The position numbers were made by a program, and so were the translations under genes. A stretch of DNA of 64,000 nucleotides from Phalacrocorax aristotelis (Eukaryota; Chordata; Aves; Suliformes; Phalacrocoracidae): the NCBI RefSeq assembly GCF_949628215.1, contig NC_134278.1, forward strand, positions 49,008,191 to 49,072,190. Reading direction: 5' to 3'. Under the pieces are notes generated by a model, which saw only the letters and a list, made by a program, of their open reading frames with translations, made no database searches and was not told the DNA's origin. Shown piece by piece: positions 40,176 to 51,300 of the stretch (its first letter is position 1; the number at the start of each line of letters is the position of its first letter).

Positions 40176-42383
40176 GCTGTAGTCACAGAACAAAATGTTT
40201 TTCTTTCTTCGTTCAGTATTGCTTTACACATTGTAAGGGGACTTTTTTTTTTTTTTTAACTCAGCCACAAACCAGTGTGCCTTCCTCCCAAGGTGCTCCT
40301 TCACTCTCCAATAGCCTCCTTTTGTTTAGAATTTTGGAAAGGGTTGGATGGGTATGAACCCAAGGACCATCACCCATGTTCTAAGAACACATACCAGAAC
40401 TCACTATTAAAAATACAGACAAGTTTTAAGGCTTGGTTTTCTAGGGAAATGAGTTTACACCAGCTGTGCACTCCTGCCTTTTGCAATAATTTCTGACTCC
40501 GTTAGCCAGTTCTTGTCCCATTGACAAAGGGCTAGACGCCTCAAGATGACATTAAAAGGCTAAGTTGGTGGGTGGGTTAAAGGGAAGCAGAACATGCTCA
40601 CTTGGTGGCTTTACTGAGGGCAAAGAACATAGCATGAGCTCACTCATATTAAAGGCCAGATATCCTGTGCAGGTACTCTAACTGCAGACACAAACACGTA
40701 GAGTCTAGCTTCCCTGGCTCTACATTATCGCAACTGTTATTTTGTGTGGTGCACTGGGCAGCATGGCCATGGCTGACTAGCAGCAATACAGTTTCACCAT
40801 GCTGCTGTATCTTGATGATGACACACAAATGGATTGAATAGTCTAAAATAATAGCATTAGCAACAGAAACTAGAGAGGAACTTACTCTTTAACTAGGAGA
40901 ATTACTCCTAGAGTAATTTAAATGACTAGAAATATTTACTACGCATTTATAAATGCCTAGTAGAAGATCAGTTTAGCTAGTTTTAAGCTATCTTCTAGGC
41001 AAGAAAGAAGTAAAGCTTTACACTGCCTTGCCAGGAAAGGAGGAGGTTGCTAGTTTTCTAGCTGCTTTCTTGCACATGCTGCACTGACTTGGTGAAGAGT
41101 TTATTTCAGCTAGTTGAGTGGGGTTTTTTTGTACCAGCTGTTACACACTTCCAGAATGCATCTGATTTTGGGCAAAGGCAGTTATTCTGCTGATGTAAAC
41201 CCATATATATTCCTGTAATCTTCACATCATGAATATATCTGCCTTAGCTTTTGGAGACTATGGAACATAATACTAACATTTTGAACACTTAGCACTTCAT
41301 TAATATTCTATTGGCACATAATAGCAACTATTACATTAAAGATTATCCAGTTTTGATGCGCGTATACCAACAGAAGGCTGGGTTGCTAGTTTGCAGAAAC
41401 AGAATATATTTCTGGATGAATAATACTAACAAAATAAACTGACTTTCTATTGGATACACATTTAGCTGAAGGCAGGGCAAAGAATCCTGTATTTTTGGTA
41501 TACATTTAAAATATATTCGTACAGTGCATTTGAAGAAAGTTATCCCAATGCAACAAAAGGAGTTGTAAAATTCCCAGACATGACCTTCAAAATCCAATGA
41601 ATGCACTAAACGGGATAAAAGAAAGAATGATTTTACTTAATACTACTTTCCCACACCTTACTCAATTTTGCTGCTTATCTCCAAGTCCCATAGTTGTTCA
41701 AAAAGGGTAGTAGCATCTCACTTACCTTTCATTTGCATTTAAGAGGAATGTGGCAGTGCAAAACATATGGGCTAAAGCACTTGTGGGCAAAGCAAAGGCT
41801 GTGAAGATCATCTATAAACAGACATCAGCATTTGTTTCTGTGTTGAAATAACAGTCTGTCTGGGCACTTTCCCACCACAGACGATACTCAAGACTTAAAA
41901 GTGAGGTAGGAAAGTTTGATCCCTCCCAGACTACTAATTTTAAAAAATTCCTGTCCTGGAATGCTCAATTTTAAGTATCTTGGTAGAATTTTATTTCAGG
42001 AGACATGTATGTATGGACACTAGTGGGTGGGAGGGAGGGAAAAAATGGAAAAAGAAACCACACAATCCCCAGACTACCATTTCTGGTGTCTCTGCAAAGA
42101 AACTATGTATTCCTGTCCTTACCATCAAAACCAAACACAAGAGCCAAAACCAGCCAACAGTAACTTCTAAAGTCAAATAATTTTTCAAGAATATGGATTT
42201 CAGAGAAAAAATTATGTACTGCATCAGATCATACTTATAGTCTGGATCCTTCCTGAAGTAGTTAACTGACTTAGTCCAAAATGACTGCTGCATAATTCAT
42301 TGGTTTGTCCAGCAAACACAGGCTAAACTTTCCTTTTCTTGCATCTTACTAGACTGCTTGTGCAATTTAGCTGTTATACATAC

Positions 42384-42508
42384 CGGTCTTCTCTTATACA
42401 CTAGGTATATGAAATGTAAAAGGTTGACGACCAAAAACACAGAATTCCAGATCATTATGTCCAAGGCACAACGGTAGAGTGTAGCCCAAATGATGAACAA
42501 TACACATC
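42384..42508 (-). CDS. BVES coding exon 2: transmembrane segments 2-3
   Basis: This encodes the end of Gly75 to Pro116. Hydrophobic residues FIIWATLY (79-86) and [21 protein letters not shown] (92-112) form membrane passes two and three, and KRRP follows as the cytosolic anchor. The acceptor is TTTTTACAG and the donor GTATGT. A CR1 element ends only about 50 bp upstream of the acceptor. The sequence is typical of BVES and has no change in length. Confidence 0.96.
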
Positions 42509-45117
42509 CTGTAAAAATAATAATAAAAAGTTAAATTTCACTGAAAAATAAATCCATTCATAGAATCATTAAGGTTGGAAAAGACCTCTAGGATCATCAA
42601 GTCCAACTGTCAAACCAGCACTACCATGCTTGCTAAACCATGCCCTGAAGTGCCACATCTACAGGTCTTTTAAGTACCTCCAGGGATGGCGACTGTACCA
42701 TCTCTCTGGGCAGCCTGTTCCAATGCCTGTCCACTCTTTCAGTAAATAAATTTTTGCCAATATTCAATCTAAACCTCCCCGATGCAGCTCAAAGCCATTT
42801 CCTCTCATTCTCTTGCTAGTAACTTGGGAGAAGAGACCAACACCCACCTCACTAAAACCTCCTTTCAGGTACCATCAAGAATGTATCCACTGGGTAAAAT
42901 TGCACTGAAAACCAGTATCTTCTATAACCTTTCCTACAGTTAAGACTCTGTGGATCAATGCATGCACTGGTAGCATGAGCTAATCACTACAATGCTATGA
43001 ACAGGCACTGACAGCAGGTCAACAGCATACTGCAGTCCTATTGCACAGGACTGCAATACTGGAGTGACAATCATTCAGATCAGGAATGGGGGAAGAAGAA
43101 AGGTGCAGCCCACAATGGTCTGTTACTAAAATGAAGTAGAAATGGAACAGGGAAAACTGTGTCTCAAGTACACACACAAAAAAAAAGAAAAAATTAAGCA
43201 GCTCACAAAACTTCATTACTAGTATTGCATTAATTAGACAAAGACAACCCTATAAATTAATGCTTGTTCATATCAGTAACATTCATACCTAACTAGTGAG
43301 CAGTAGGTGCATAAAACCCTCTTAAAGTCATACGCAGATACTTTTTAAAATTTAAAGGAAGTATCACTGCTACATTTTGACAAGGTCACAGCAAGAACCC
43401 GAATTCTATGACATCAAAGAGAAAATTTCAAGTGCTTACCCTTTTTTTAGTTGCTTTACTTTGAATAAAGACAATTGCTTTAAAAGATAAGGTATGCTGG
43501 ATGATTAGGGATTCTGTTTTTAGTCTACAAAGACAATCCTTATCAAATGATAGATTATGCACCAGTGAGTCTCTCCCAGATAACTGCGAGCCTACCATAC
43601 AAAAGAGCGAGCTGTAGAGGTGACATATTTTCCCTTAAGTTTCATGCAAATACAACAAGGAGAAGATGCCAAATTAGCATCCCTTACCCCTATCTCCCTG
43701 AGGATGATGCTGAATTCATGAACTCAGTTCTATCTGGGTTGTTGACTGGCCAGGCAGCACTTACATATTGATCAGAAAAATCAAAACATGGTCACTCTTG
43801 ATCAGCTGGTTAATTAGACTACAAGGGATGACAGGATACAACGTCTGGAAGTATTGAAGTGGAGCAATATCACAGAGCAGCACAGAGGTGGGGCAGGGTC
43901 ATCAAAGCAAAGGGGACAGATCACTTGGAACCAGGCTTCATTACTTATGCTGCCCACAGAGTAAACCTGCTTCCAGCTGCCACCTCAGCTTGCAGTACTC
44001 TGATTCCATATCTGCTCAAACTGCAACAAGACCTACAGACCAAAGTGGCAAGCTTAGCAAGAGCAGAGCTCCCATTGCTTTTAAAGCAAGAACTACACAG
44101 ACTAAAGGTCTTGCAATGCTCAGACCCTTGGTCATTGGTGCAGTCGGTTTTAATAAGTTATCCTATAATAGATATAAAAAAAGGCAAGTTAATTGTAAAT
44201 TCAACCATAGAAGTTCTATCATAAAATTGACCTGCACTATTATACAAATAAGCATTCTCAATTGAAAATACTCCAGCATGCTCTGCGTTGTGACACACTC
44301 AGGTTTATCTTTCTTACACTGAAATGACTCACCACTCCTTCTCCTTTGATCACAAAGACCTTGCCCCACACAAAGGACAGGGGCTTTGAAATAGCTGTGG
44401 GACTGCAAGTGTTCCAAATGAAACCACACTTGCTCAGTCTCAGGTATGCCCAATTTAGTTTTTCCTCTGAAGTAAAATTTTGGTGTTGCAAGATGCCTAC
44501 CTACAGTGGTCGAGGAAATATGACTGACTTCAGAAGAACACAGATTGCACTCCGTATCGAAAGCCTGTGTTTCTAAATTGGCAATGAAAATAATGCTGGT
44601 GACCTGCAAGTGCCATGTTTCTGATCCCACATTTAAAGACATGTGGGCCAACACCAAGCTTCTCAAGGAAAACCTCAGCTACTGCAGACATACTAAGCCA
44701 GTGCACTGGCCAATACACAGTCCCAGTACTTACCTGAAACCTAAAATTAAGGTCTTAAGGATCCATAGACTTAACTATGATTTTGAATTGAATGAATTTT
44801 AAGCAGCCAGACACATCTGAAGTAAATGGAGTCCACTTGTTTTCAAGTTGACATCTTCATAGGTTTGAAAGTTACACTTCTAGGAAATTCGTAAATTACA
44901 TTTCTGGGAAATTTTAAGAGCCTAGGCACATATAACCTTTCTAGAAAAGGTATGTTAGGGTCAGAGCAGATCCCCACTTACACCAAAAACCACCTTCAGC
45001 AGCCATTAATATGGGCTGTAATTTCACCGTAAGGTGAAGGGACCAGCTCCGTAATGGTCACGAACTGCTACTTCTGTCACAGGAAGATTGCAAATCTCTC
45101 CAGAATAATTCTCCTAC
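42509..45117 (-). other. BVES intron 2
   Basis: About 2.6 kb. Contains a CR1 3' fragment (42,558-42,885) next to the acceptor. Open frames on both strands at 43.5-44.7 kb (up to 167 codons) have no recognisable domain and are treated as chance. Confidence 0.85.
42558..42885 (-). mobile_element. CR1 3'-end fragment close to BVES coding exon 2
   Basis: CATAGAATCATTAAGGTTGG at the left and the following GACCTCTAGGATCATCAAGTCC are the complement of the CR1 3' tail. CTCTGGGCAGCCTGTTCCA and CCAATGCCTGTCCACTCTTTC identify the body. It runs in the BVES direction and its 3' end is about 50 bp upstream of the splice acceptor at 42,509. The 5' edge near 42,885 is approximate. Confidence 0.9.
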
Positions 45118-45340
45118 CTATGGTGAGCAGGGCTCGCAGAAAAATCATATGAAGGTTCAGAGTGGTTGGAATGACCAGTCCAGCTGCAAAGCAAATATTT
45201 GCCACGTGGAAAACAAGATGATGAATCTCTTTCCAGTTTTCACATGCAGTCTCATTGAGAGGCACAAGGGTGGCATTTTTTAAGTCTGGAATAAAACCTA
45301 GCGGAGTAACAGTGACTGGGCTCATTGCTGGAGTATTCAT
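45118..45340 (-). CDS. BVES first coding exon: extracellular N-terminus and transmembrane segment 1
   Basis: This encodes Met1 to the first base of Gly75. The start has A at -3, and 11 nt of 5' UTR lie between the acceptor (CATTGTAG after a pyrimidine tract, exon start 45,351) and the ATG. A second in-frame Met6 is possible but has G at -3. Asn22 (NAT) and Asn29 (NET) are N-glycosylation sequons of the extracellular tail. [16 protein letters not shown] leads into the first membrane segment (about 42-64). The donor is GTAGGA. The N-terminal dozen residues are the least conserved part of the family. Confidence 0.96.
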
Positions 45341-45351
45341 CTTGGAGACTC
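45341..45351 (-). other. 5' UTR part of the first coding exon of BVES
   Basis: Eleven nucleotides, GAGTCTCCAAG, between the acceptor TAG and the ATG. It follows a long C/T tract ideal for U2AF binding. Confidence 0.8.
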
Positions 45352-45483
45352 CTACAATGAGAGAGAGGGGAGGGGGAGAAAAATAAAATCACCATACATT
45401 GAACTGAAATATATTAGACATACACATGAATTTTAGAGTTATTGTCTCTCTTCCCATGACATATTTTCCATTATCATTCACCC

Positions 45484-45504
45484 GGTGGGGGGGGGGTGGG
45501 GGGG
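45484..45504 (+). repeat. G-rich homopolymer tract
   Basis: Ten G, one T and seven G in a row, about 135 bp upstream of the first coding exon of BVES. In the BVES transcript it reads as poly-C. Confidence 0.85.
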
Positions 45505-48500
45505 AATACAACCTCAAATGCTTTAAAGGGGTAAGCTAGATCTACAGTTCAGTAATGCTTTACTGTCTCTTTCACTGAAGTGCTAGGCTCAAAGAATGGT
45601 ACATTTCAAAATTTGGACCAAATGCACATAAGCAACACTGCTTGGACCCTAGCTATTATGACTGTCCTTGAGCAGTACAACATAGTACGTATTCTTCCTA
45701 GCCCTACACAAATTTAAATAAATAAATCACATTTTGGTCTACCATTTATTGAATGGGTCCACAATATTAGGCAAAGTAAAATATTTGAGACACCTTAACA
45801 ACCTGGATGAGAACTGTGAAACAAAAAAGAAAAAAAGAAAAAATGCTTAGGTAGTATAAGTCGCCTTTATAACATACAAAGCTGTTCTTCTAAATAAGGA
45901 AGGGAAGGTCTTAAAGGAGGAACATGTGCTGCTTTGTTGATTAAAAAAAGCCAACAAACCATATCAAAAATCAAAACCAAAGACAGTCAAATTCTGACTT
46001 TCTTGTAGTGCTTGCAGGATCATTTGGAGGCCTCCTAAGCTACATATCATCTTGCACACTTCAACCAGAGTAGGCAAAATACCCAAACCACTTCTGAGAA
46101 CAGTAAATAAAAACTACGGTTTCTCCTCCTAGTTTATCAGGTGCTACCAAATCAGAAAGGGAGATGCCCAGGCCGCTGAGTTATGACAAGGTTGCCAGTC
46201 TTTCTGGGAAATCACTTGGTCTACCTAGTATGAGCAAGCTTGAAAGACCTTTGGTTGTCTGTGGAACTCCTGGAGAAAAACAAAACAGTTCAAAAAGCTC
46301 ATTTCTAATCTAAGAATACATAGGGGTTTTTTGCTGTTGTAATAATAAGTCTCGCATATTTTCCTTTCACACCAACTAAAAGAAAAAAAAAAAAAGATAT
46401 CTGTGAGCAAATATCTTCCTAATACAAAGTAAAAAAAATCCTATTAAAAATAAACTACGACAAGAAACTGAAAGATTTCAGGACACTACCTTTGAAATCT
46501 TAAACGCTGCTCTCTCTAGGAAACTGCAGTCAGTGTTACAAGCACTTCAGAACATCTTCTCAACCCAGAGCAGCTCCCAGCTGGAAGAACACAACTGTTC
46601 TTTGACGGGCTGTCAGAAACACGGAAGAAGCCTGCTTCCAGCAAGGCATGTATGGTCCCCCACTGCTGCAGCAGTAGAAATTATATGGAGCTCTGCTTGA
46701 GTCTTGTTAATGAAATACATATGGGTATCACTGAGCAAACAGGCTCTGTAACATACAACATGGTGGGATTTGCGTTCAGGTAAATTCTGTAGAGTCAGTG
46801 CACGTCCCTGCGTGCTTCCTAACTGTCATGTAATTCATCTGCTCAGCAGATGATTTTGAGTCGTGGTTAATACACTCAATATTTCCTGCAGACTGGAATA
46901 CACTCAGCATCTCTCTGTTACTTGAGAATGCTTCTTGGACTGTGAAGTAATTTTGAGTTGCTTCATCATTCTTTTTATTATTTTCCCCCAATCAACTTGT
47001 GTACAAGGCACAAGCAAGCTGGACAATTTCTGAAATTAATCAGCCTTTTAAACCCCTTTTTAAAGTAGTGGGAAGAAAGAAATTGGACAGAAAACGTCAT
47101 CCCTCTGATAGTTCCTCTCTGATGCCCAGAGCCTGTCACAGCCAAGGCACACTACAGAACACGCAGAGGCATCTTGCGGGATCAAACACTAGCACAGTCA
47201 TAGTGCTATCTAAATCTGGATAGAAACGATTTTCCAATAAAAAAGTTTATTGAATTCTTACCAAAAATACATAATTGACTGATTTTTTTAAAAGCTCACT
47301 TAACTCTTTTCATTACTACATTAGTTAGCCACAAAGGTTAATTAAAATGTGTTTTCTTGGCATAAACAAATTCTACACTAAATTGTTACCAATAATCTTG
47401 GTGCCCAAACAAATTCGTGGTCCAGGTATCATATAGGCACCATCCAAACACACTGCTATTTTCTTTCAGGTCTTTCGTATGACTTTAGCGACAGAGCCAT
47501 GAGAGCAGTTCCACTGTCCCGAAAAAGCTGCTCACAGACAGAGCAAAAGCATGAGCCCGTACCAGGCTGCAAGACTGGCATTTTAACGCGCTCATAAACA
47601 GAAGGTAATTGCTAATTGGATAACTGTGTGGGTGCTCATCTCACACACATCTCATCAGCATGCTCCTGCTGTTTTCAAACAATATAAACTCCCTACACTG
47701 GCACAGCAGGATCAAGATCTTTTGCAAAAAGTTATCAGCCAATTTTCTATCTATGTTCAGTCTTCCACTGCCTAGTCATCTGCCAATAAAAGCACCACTT
47801 AACATGCCAGCAGAACGAGTAAAGGCAACTGAATTCACATAGATATTCAGAACCAGCCATAAGTCCATCAACTCATCTCACGATCAAAGAAACTTCAGCT
47901 GCATCTGATTACGAATTGACAAGGCTTTCCAGATGCTTGATTTTTTTAATAGCCAGATTTAGTACTGCATCACCGGGAGAACAGAGGCTACCTTACTCTT
48001 GAAGACTTGGCTGTAACGCATCACAAGTTTGAAGGCTGGAAACCCAACTATCCAAATCAACTATACAACGTGTGACAACCTCACTCTCCTCACAACCCGG
48101 CCAAAACACTGCTCCATTTGTCAGCCACGGACACTGATGCCTCAACCCACCAGCCATAAACTGTCATAATGGGAAGATGTTTTTCCAGCAAGTGTTGACC
48201 AAGTCATTTAAAGCCTTTGACAATAAGGAGTCCACAGTTGTAACAACTGGATGTTCAATGCTTTCAGAAATCTGGGCCACCTACTTAGTTGCCTAAATTA
48301 GAGCCTAGCAATCTAAATCTAGCCATCTCCATTTTTTATAAGCTTTGTCTTTAATATGCAGAAGTCTTTATATGATGACATTTGAACTTATCTTACTACT
48401 CACAAGTAAACACCGCAGCACCCCTAACGTACTGGAAAACAGTGGAAAGCTGCTGAACTTCTCTGTCAAGATGGTATTTTAAAGCTGGCAGAAATAGATT

Positions 48501-50374
48501 GATGCTATCTGCAAAATGACGCAAGGGCAGATTGTGACACAGGCTCCGAAGGAGAGCTGCCTGCGAATTTCTACTAGAGAGGCTGTTCAAGCACCAACAA
48601 AACAGGCAGGCAGAGCTACAAGCTCTAACCCAAAACACTTGCCTGCAGGTAACACCAGACAGACAAATATTCAAAACAACACCTCTGCAATTTTTTGATC
48701 AACATCTACTCTTGTCAAATACTGAGAGATTAGCAAAAATATCTGCTGTTCAACAGATGAACAAGCAATTGTCATTTCCTACCTTCTGCTATCTCAGAGA
48801 GTCAAAAAATTAATGCTGGAAGTACAGAATCAGGCCTTTAGAACTTTATTTTAGGGTTGTGCGCTAACGATTAATACAGTATAAGACTTTAAAGTCTCAT
48901 GCTTAAGTCTTCATTAATACATGTCTTCATGTATTAATATCAGAAGTCAAAAATGCAACTAATATGGTTAAATAATTTTGGAAAAACTGGGGAAATAGTG
49001 TCAACTGAGGTGAAAGCTTTATGGGGTGTAGAACAAGTAATTAAAAGAACATTTTGAATATCCAGTAAAGTATTTTTTCCTTCATGTAGATTTAGATTTA
49101 CCAAACTAAGCGTTTGAAAAGGCAGCTGATTGAAAACTGAAGCCAATTTTTTGTCCAAACAGGGAAAAAAGAGCAAATATAAAAAAAACTCCACTCAGCA
49201 ACACTTCAGTGTTAAGTCTATCAGAAACTAGTATAGTTAACAACAAAGCTTTTTTTTTTTTGTGCATGAATTTGATAGAGAGTTAAGGTAATAGATTATG
49301 GGTTTAGGTCTGAAAATACAAATTCTCAGAATGTAAAAGGAGGTGAGGCTACTCTAGGATTTTTTCTATGCTCAGAACCTCTTTACACAAGAGGCCAAAC
49401 TTCTGAAAGCCATTCCCAAAAGTATTTAGTCCCTAAATCTTCACACATAGAGATACCTTTAAAAAAAGAAAAAAGGGGGGTGGGGGAGGAGGTGTTATGG
49501 AACAACACTCAGAAGAAAATTTTAAAGCAGTTCTAGCAGGAGAAGGGGTCAGCCAAGCTGATACGGGACAGTGCAGAGTGTCCACGTTGTTGAGATTATT
49601 CGTATCCCACAGCTTTACTGTTCAATATTACTCAAACGAGCTTCTTAAAACATTGCATGAGTATGCCAGTAAAGTCCTACAATCTGTAAAGTTTTACAGT
49701 CCATCATTTATGTGGATGGATTTTGTGAATCTATCGGGGAAAAAAATGGAAAAAAGCCCCAAGTTTTTTTGTAATTGTATCTGCAGAACTTTAACTACTT
49801 TCCTATGGTCTTGTAGCACAAAAGCTGCACAGAGAATTTAAACAATCAATTTCTTTGCTTTTGTGAGCTGAAGACAAACTATTAGTGCTAGTGTAATTAA
49901 GTTAATTACAGTTTAAGTTACCAGCTTCCTTTTTATAAGGAAGCAGGACCGAATGGAAAAGTGGGTAAGAAAAGACGCATTTCAATATGCTCTTTGGGGA
50001 AAGTTTTCTTCCATTAAACGCATCATTAGCTACAGAAATTTGTTGGTCTTACTCTACGCTTTATTCTAGAAAAAAAAAAATTAACAATATTTTCATTCTG
50101 CATAGTTAACAAAAATACTCGTACCGTGAGAAACACCGTTACGTGCGCCCAGCGTAACGGCGGCACGGCTGTGCCGCGGCAATGGGAGCTGGTTACCTGC
50201 ACTGGAGCTCGCGCTCCCTTTCGGTTACACCGCGCCCAGGCGCGCGGCAGCGCGAGCTGCGGGACGCCACCCCGGCGGCCACCCCCAGCCCTGCCTCGCG
50301 CCCGCGCCCCCGAAGCCTCATGTCGGCTCGCGACGTGCAAACACCAAACGCACCGCTTACACCGAAAACAAAAC

Positions 50375-50393
50375 AAAAAAAAAAAAAAAAAAA
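50375..50393 (+). repeat. A19 tract inside CpG island
   Basis: Nineteen consecutive A, preceded by AAAACAAAAC and followed by GAGAAAAAGG. It is unusual within a CpG island. Confidence 0.85.
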
Positions 50394-50763
50394 GAGAAAA
50401 AGGTAACGGAGCAACCGGCCCCTGCCCGCCCCGGGAGCCCCTTCCAGGGCAGCGCCCGTCGGCAGGAGGGCACCGGCGGAGCCCCCGGGCGACCGCCGAG
50501 GCTGTGCCCGGGGCGGCAGGACCCGCGCCCGCAGCGGGCCATTACGAAAACCCCCAAAGGGGAATGGAGAGCCCGGGGCGGGGGCCGCGCTGACCCAGCC
50601 GCCGGCGGCAAGTCAAGGCAGATCCGGCCCGAAGCCCGCAGCCCGCCGCCGCCCGCCGGGGACGGACACCAGCCGCCGCCGCCCAGGTAACGCCGCCCCT
50701 CCGGCCGCTCGCTCCCGCCGGCCTCCCCGCCCCGTTGCCGCCGGCGCCCGCAGCGCCCCTTAC

Positions 50764-50870
50764 CTACCCCTGCCCGCGCCCTCACAAAAGTTTCCCGGAC
50801 GGGACAGTGACAGACTCAGGCTGCCGCTCCCGACCCCGCCGCGGCCACCCGGCCGCCGCTGTGACTAAAA
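50764..50870 (-). other. Candidate BVES noncoding exon 1
   Basis: The 3' edge is set by the donor GGGTAG then GTAAGG on the minus strand. The 5' edge is a guess just inside the AT-rich word at 50,865-50,873. It contains no ATG-initiated conserved frame. An alternative donor is CTGCAG then GTAACC near 50,197. Confidence 0.35.
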
Positions 50871-50978
50871 TAGGCAGAAGCCGGCGGGAGGCTGCGGGCG
50901 GCGCCAGCTCCGGGGCCGGCACCGAGCGGCCGCAGCGCGCAGGCGCCTCCCGCCGGCCCCGGGGGGCTGCGGGGCCGC

Positions 50979-50994
50979 GGGGGGGGGGGGGGGG
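50979..50994 (+). repeat. G16 homopolymer in CpG island
   Basis: Sixteen consecutive G within a stretch that has several further G runs (50,940-51,060). It has strong G-quadruplex potential on the plus strand, which is the template strand for BVES. Confidence 0.85.
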
Positions 50995-51068
50995 CCGTGG
51001 GGGAGCGAGGGGCGGCCGCCAGGGGGCGGGCGGGGCGTGGGGCGACAGCGGCGCGGGGGTGGGAGCCG

Positions 51069-51112
51069 TCCCAGTCCTCCCAGTCCTCCCAGTCCTCCCA
51101 GTCCTCCCCGTC
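51069..51112 (+). repeat. 9-bp tandem repeat TCCCAGTCC, four copies plus partial
   Basis: Four perfect copies at 51,069-51,104 and a diverged fifth. It is a multiple of three, so frames through it show short peptide repeats (such as EDW on the minus strand). I judge this a by-product, not a protein. Confidence 0.9.
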
Positions 51113-51300
51113 TGACGGCAGCATCGCCTCCGCTCCCTCCCAGTTTGGAGCCTGCGGACGCTGAGCGGTGCTCGACTCAGGCATCTAAAGCGCGCGGGGC
51201 GCCTCACCCCGCAGAGGTGCCTCCCTTCCCTGCAGAGTGCACCCAGACCTTGGGCAACGTGCCTCGCTTTCGGGTGGTTAAAATTAGAAGAGCCGAATTC

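Larger units (their letters stand above)
31924..42383 (-). other. BVES intron 3
   Basis: The largest intron, about 10.5 kb. It contains a 1.6 kb CR1 (33,932-35,505) and a 22-bp tandem repeat (40,124-40,175). A 193-codon minus frame at 32,378-32,959 has no domain and lies opposite A/G-rich sequence; I do not consider it a gene. Confidence 0.85.
45352..50763 (-). other. Presumed BVES intron 1
   Basis: About 5.4 kb between the first coding exon and the CpG island. It contains a G10-T-G7 tract (45,487-45,504) but no recognised exon or transposon. Its extent depends on the inferred exon 1 donor at 50,763. Confidence 0.5.
50120..51300 (-). promoter_or_regulatory. CpG island, likely BVES promoter and noncoding exon 1
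   Basis: About 1.2 kb is strongly G+C rich with dense CG dinucleotides, in sharp contrast to the AT-rich flanks. It lies about 5 kb upstream of the BVES ATG exon, on the side from which BVES must be transcribed. On the minus strand GGGGTAG followed by GTAAGG (exon end 50,764) is a good splice donor for a noncoding first exon. An AT-rich word CTATTTTAG (minus, 50,865-50,873) stands out about 100 bp upstream and could be a TATA- or MEF2-like site, though it is one base short of the MEF2 consensus. Open frames here, up to 176 codons, reflect G+C content. Confidence 0.65.

Noticed and set aside
44163-44666. 167-codon minus-strand frame in BVES intron 2
   Set aside because: No recognisable motif, and overlapping frames of similar length on the other strand indicate chance.
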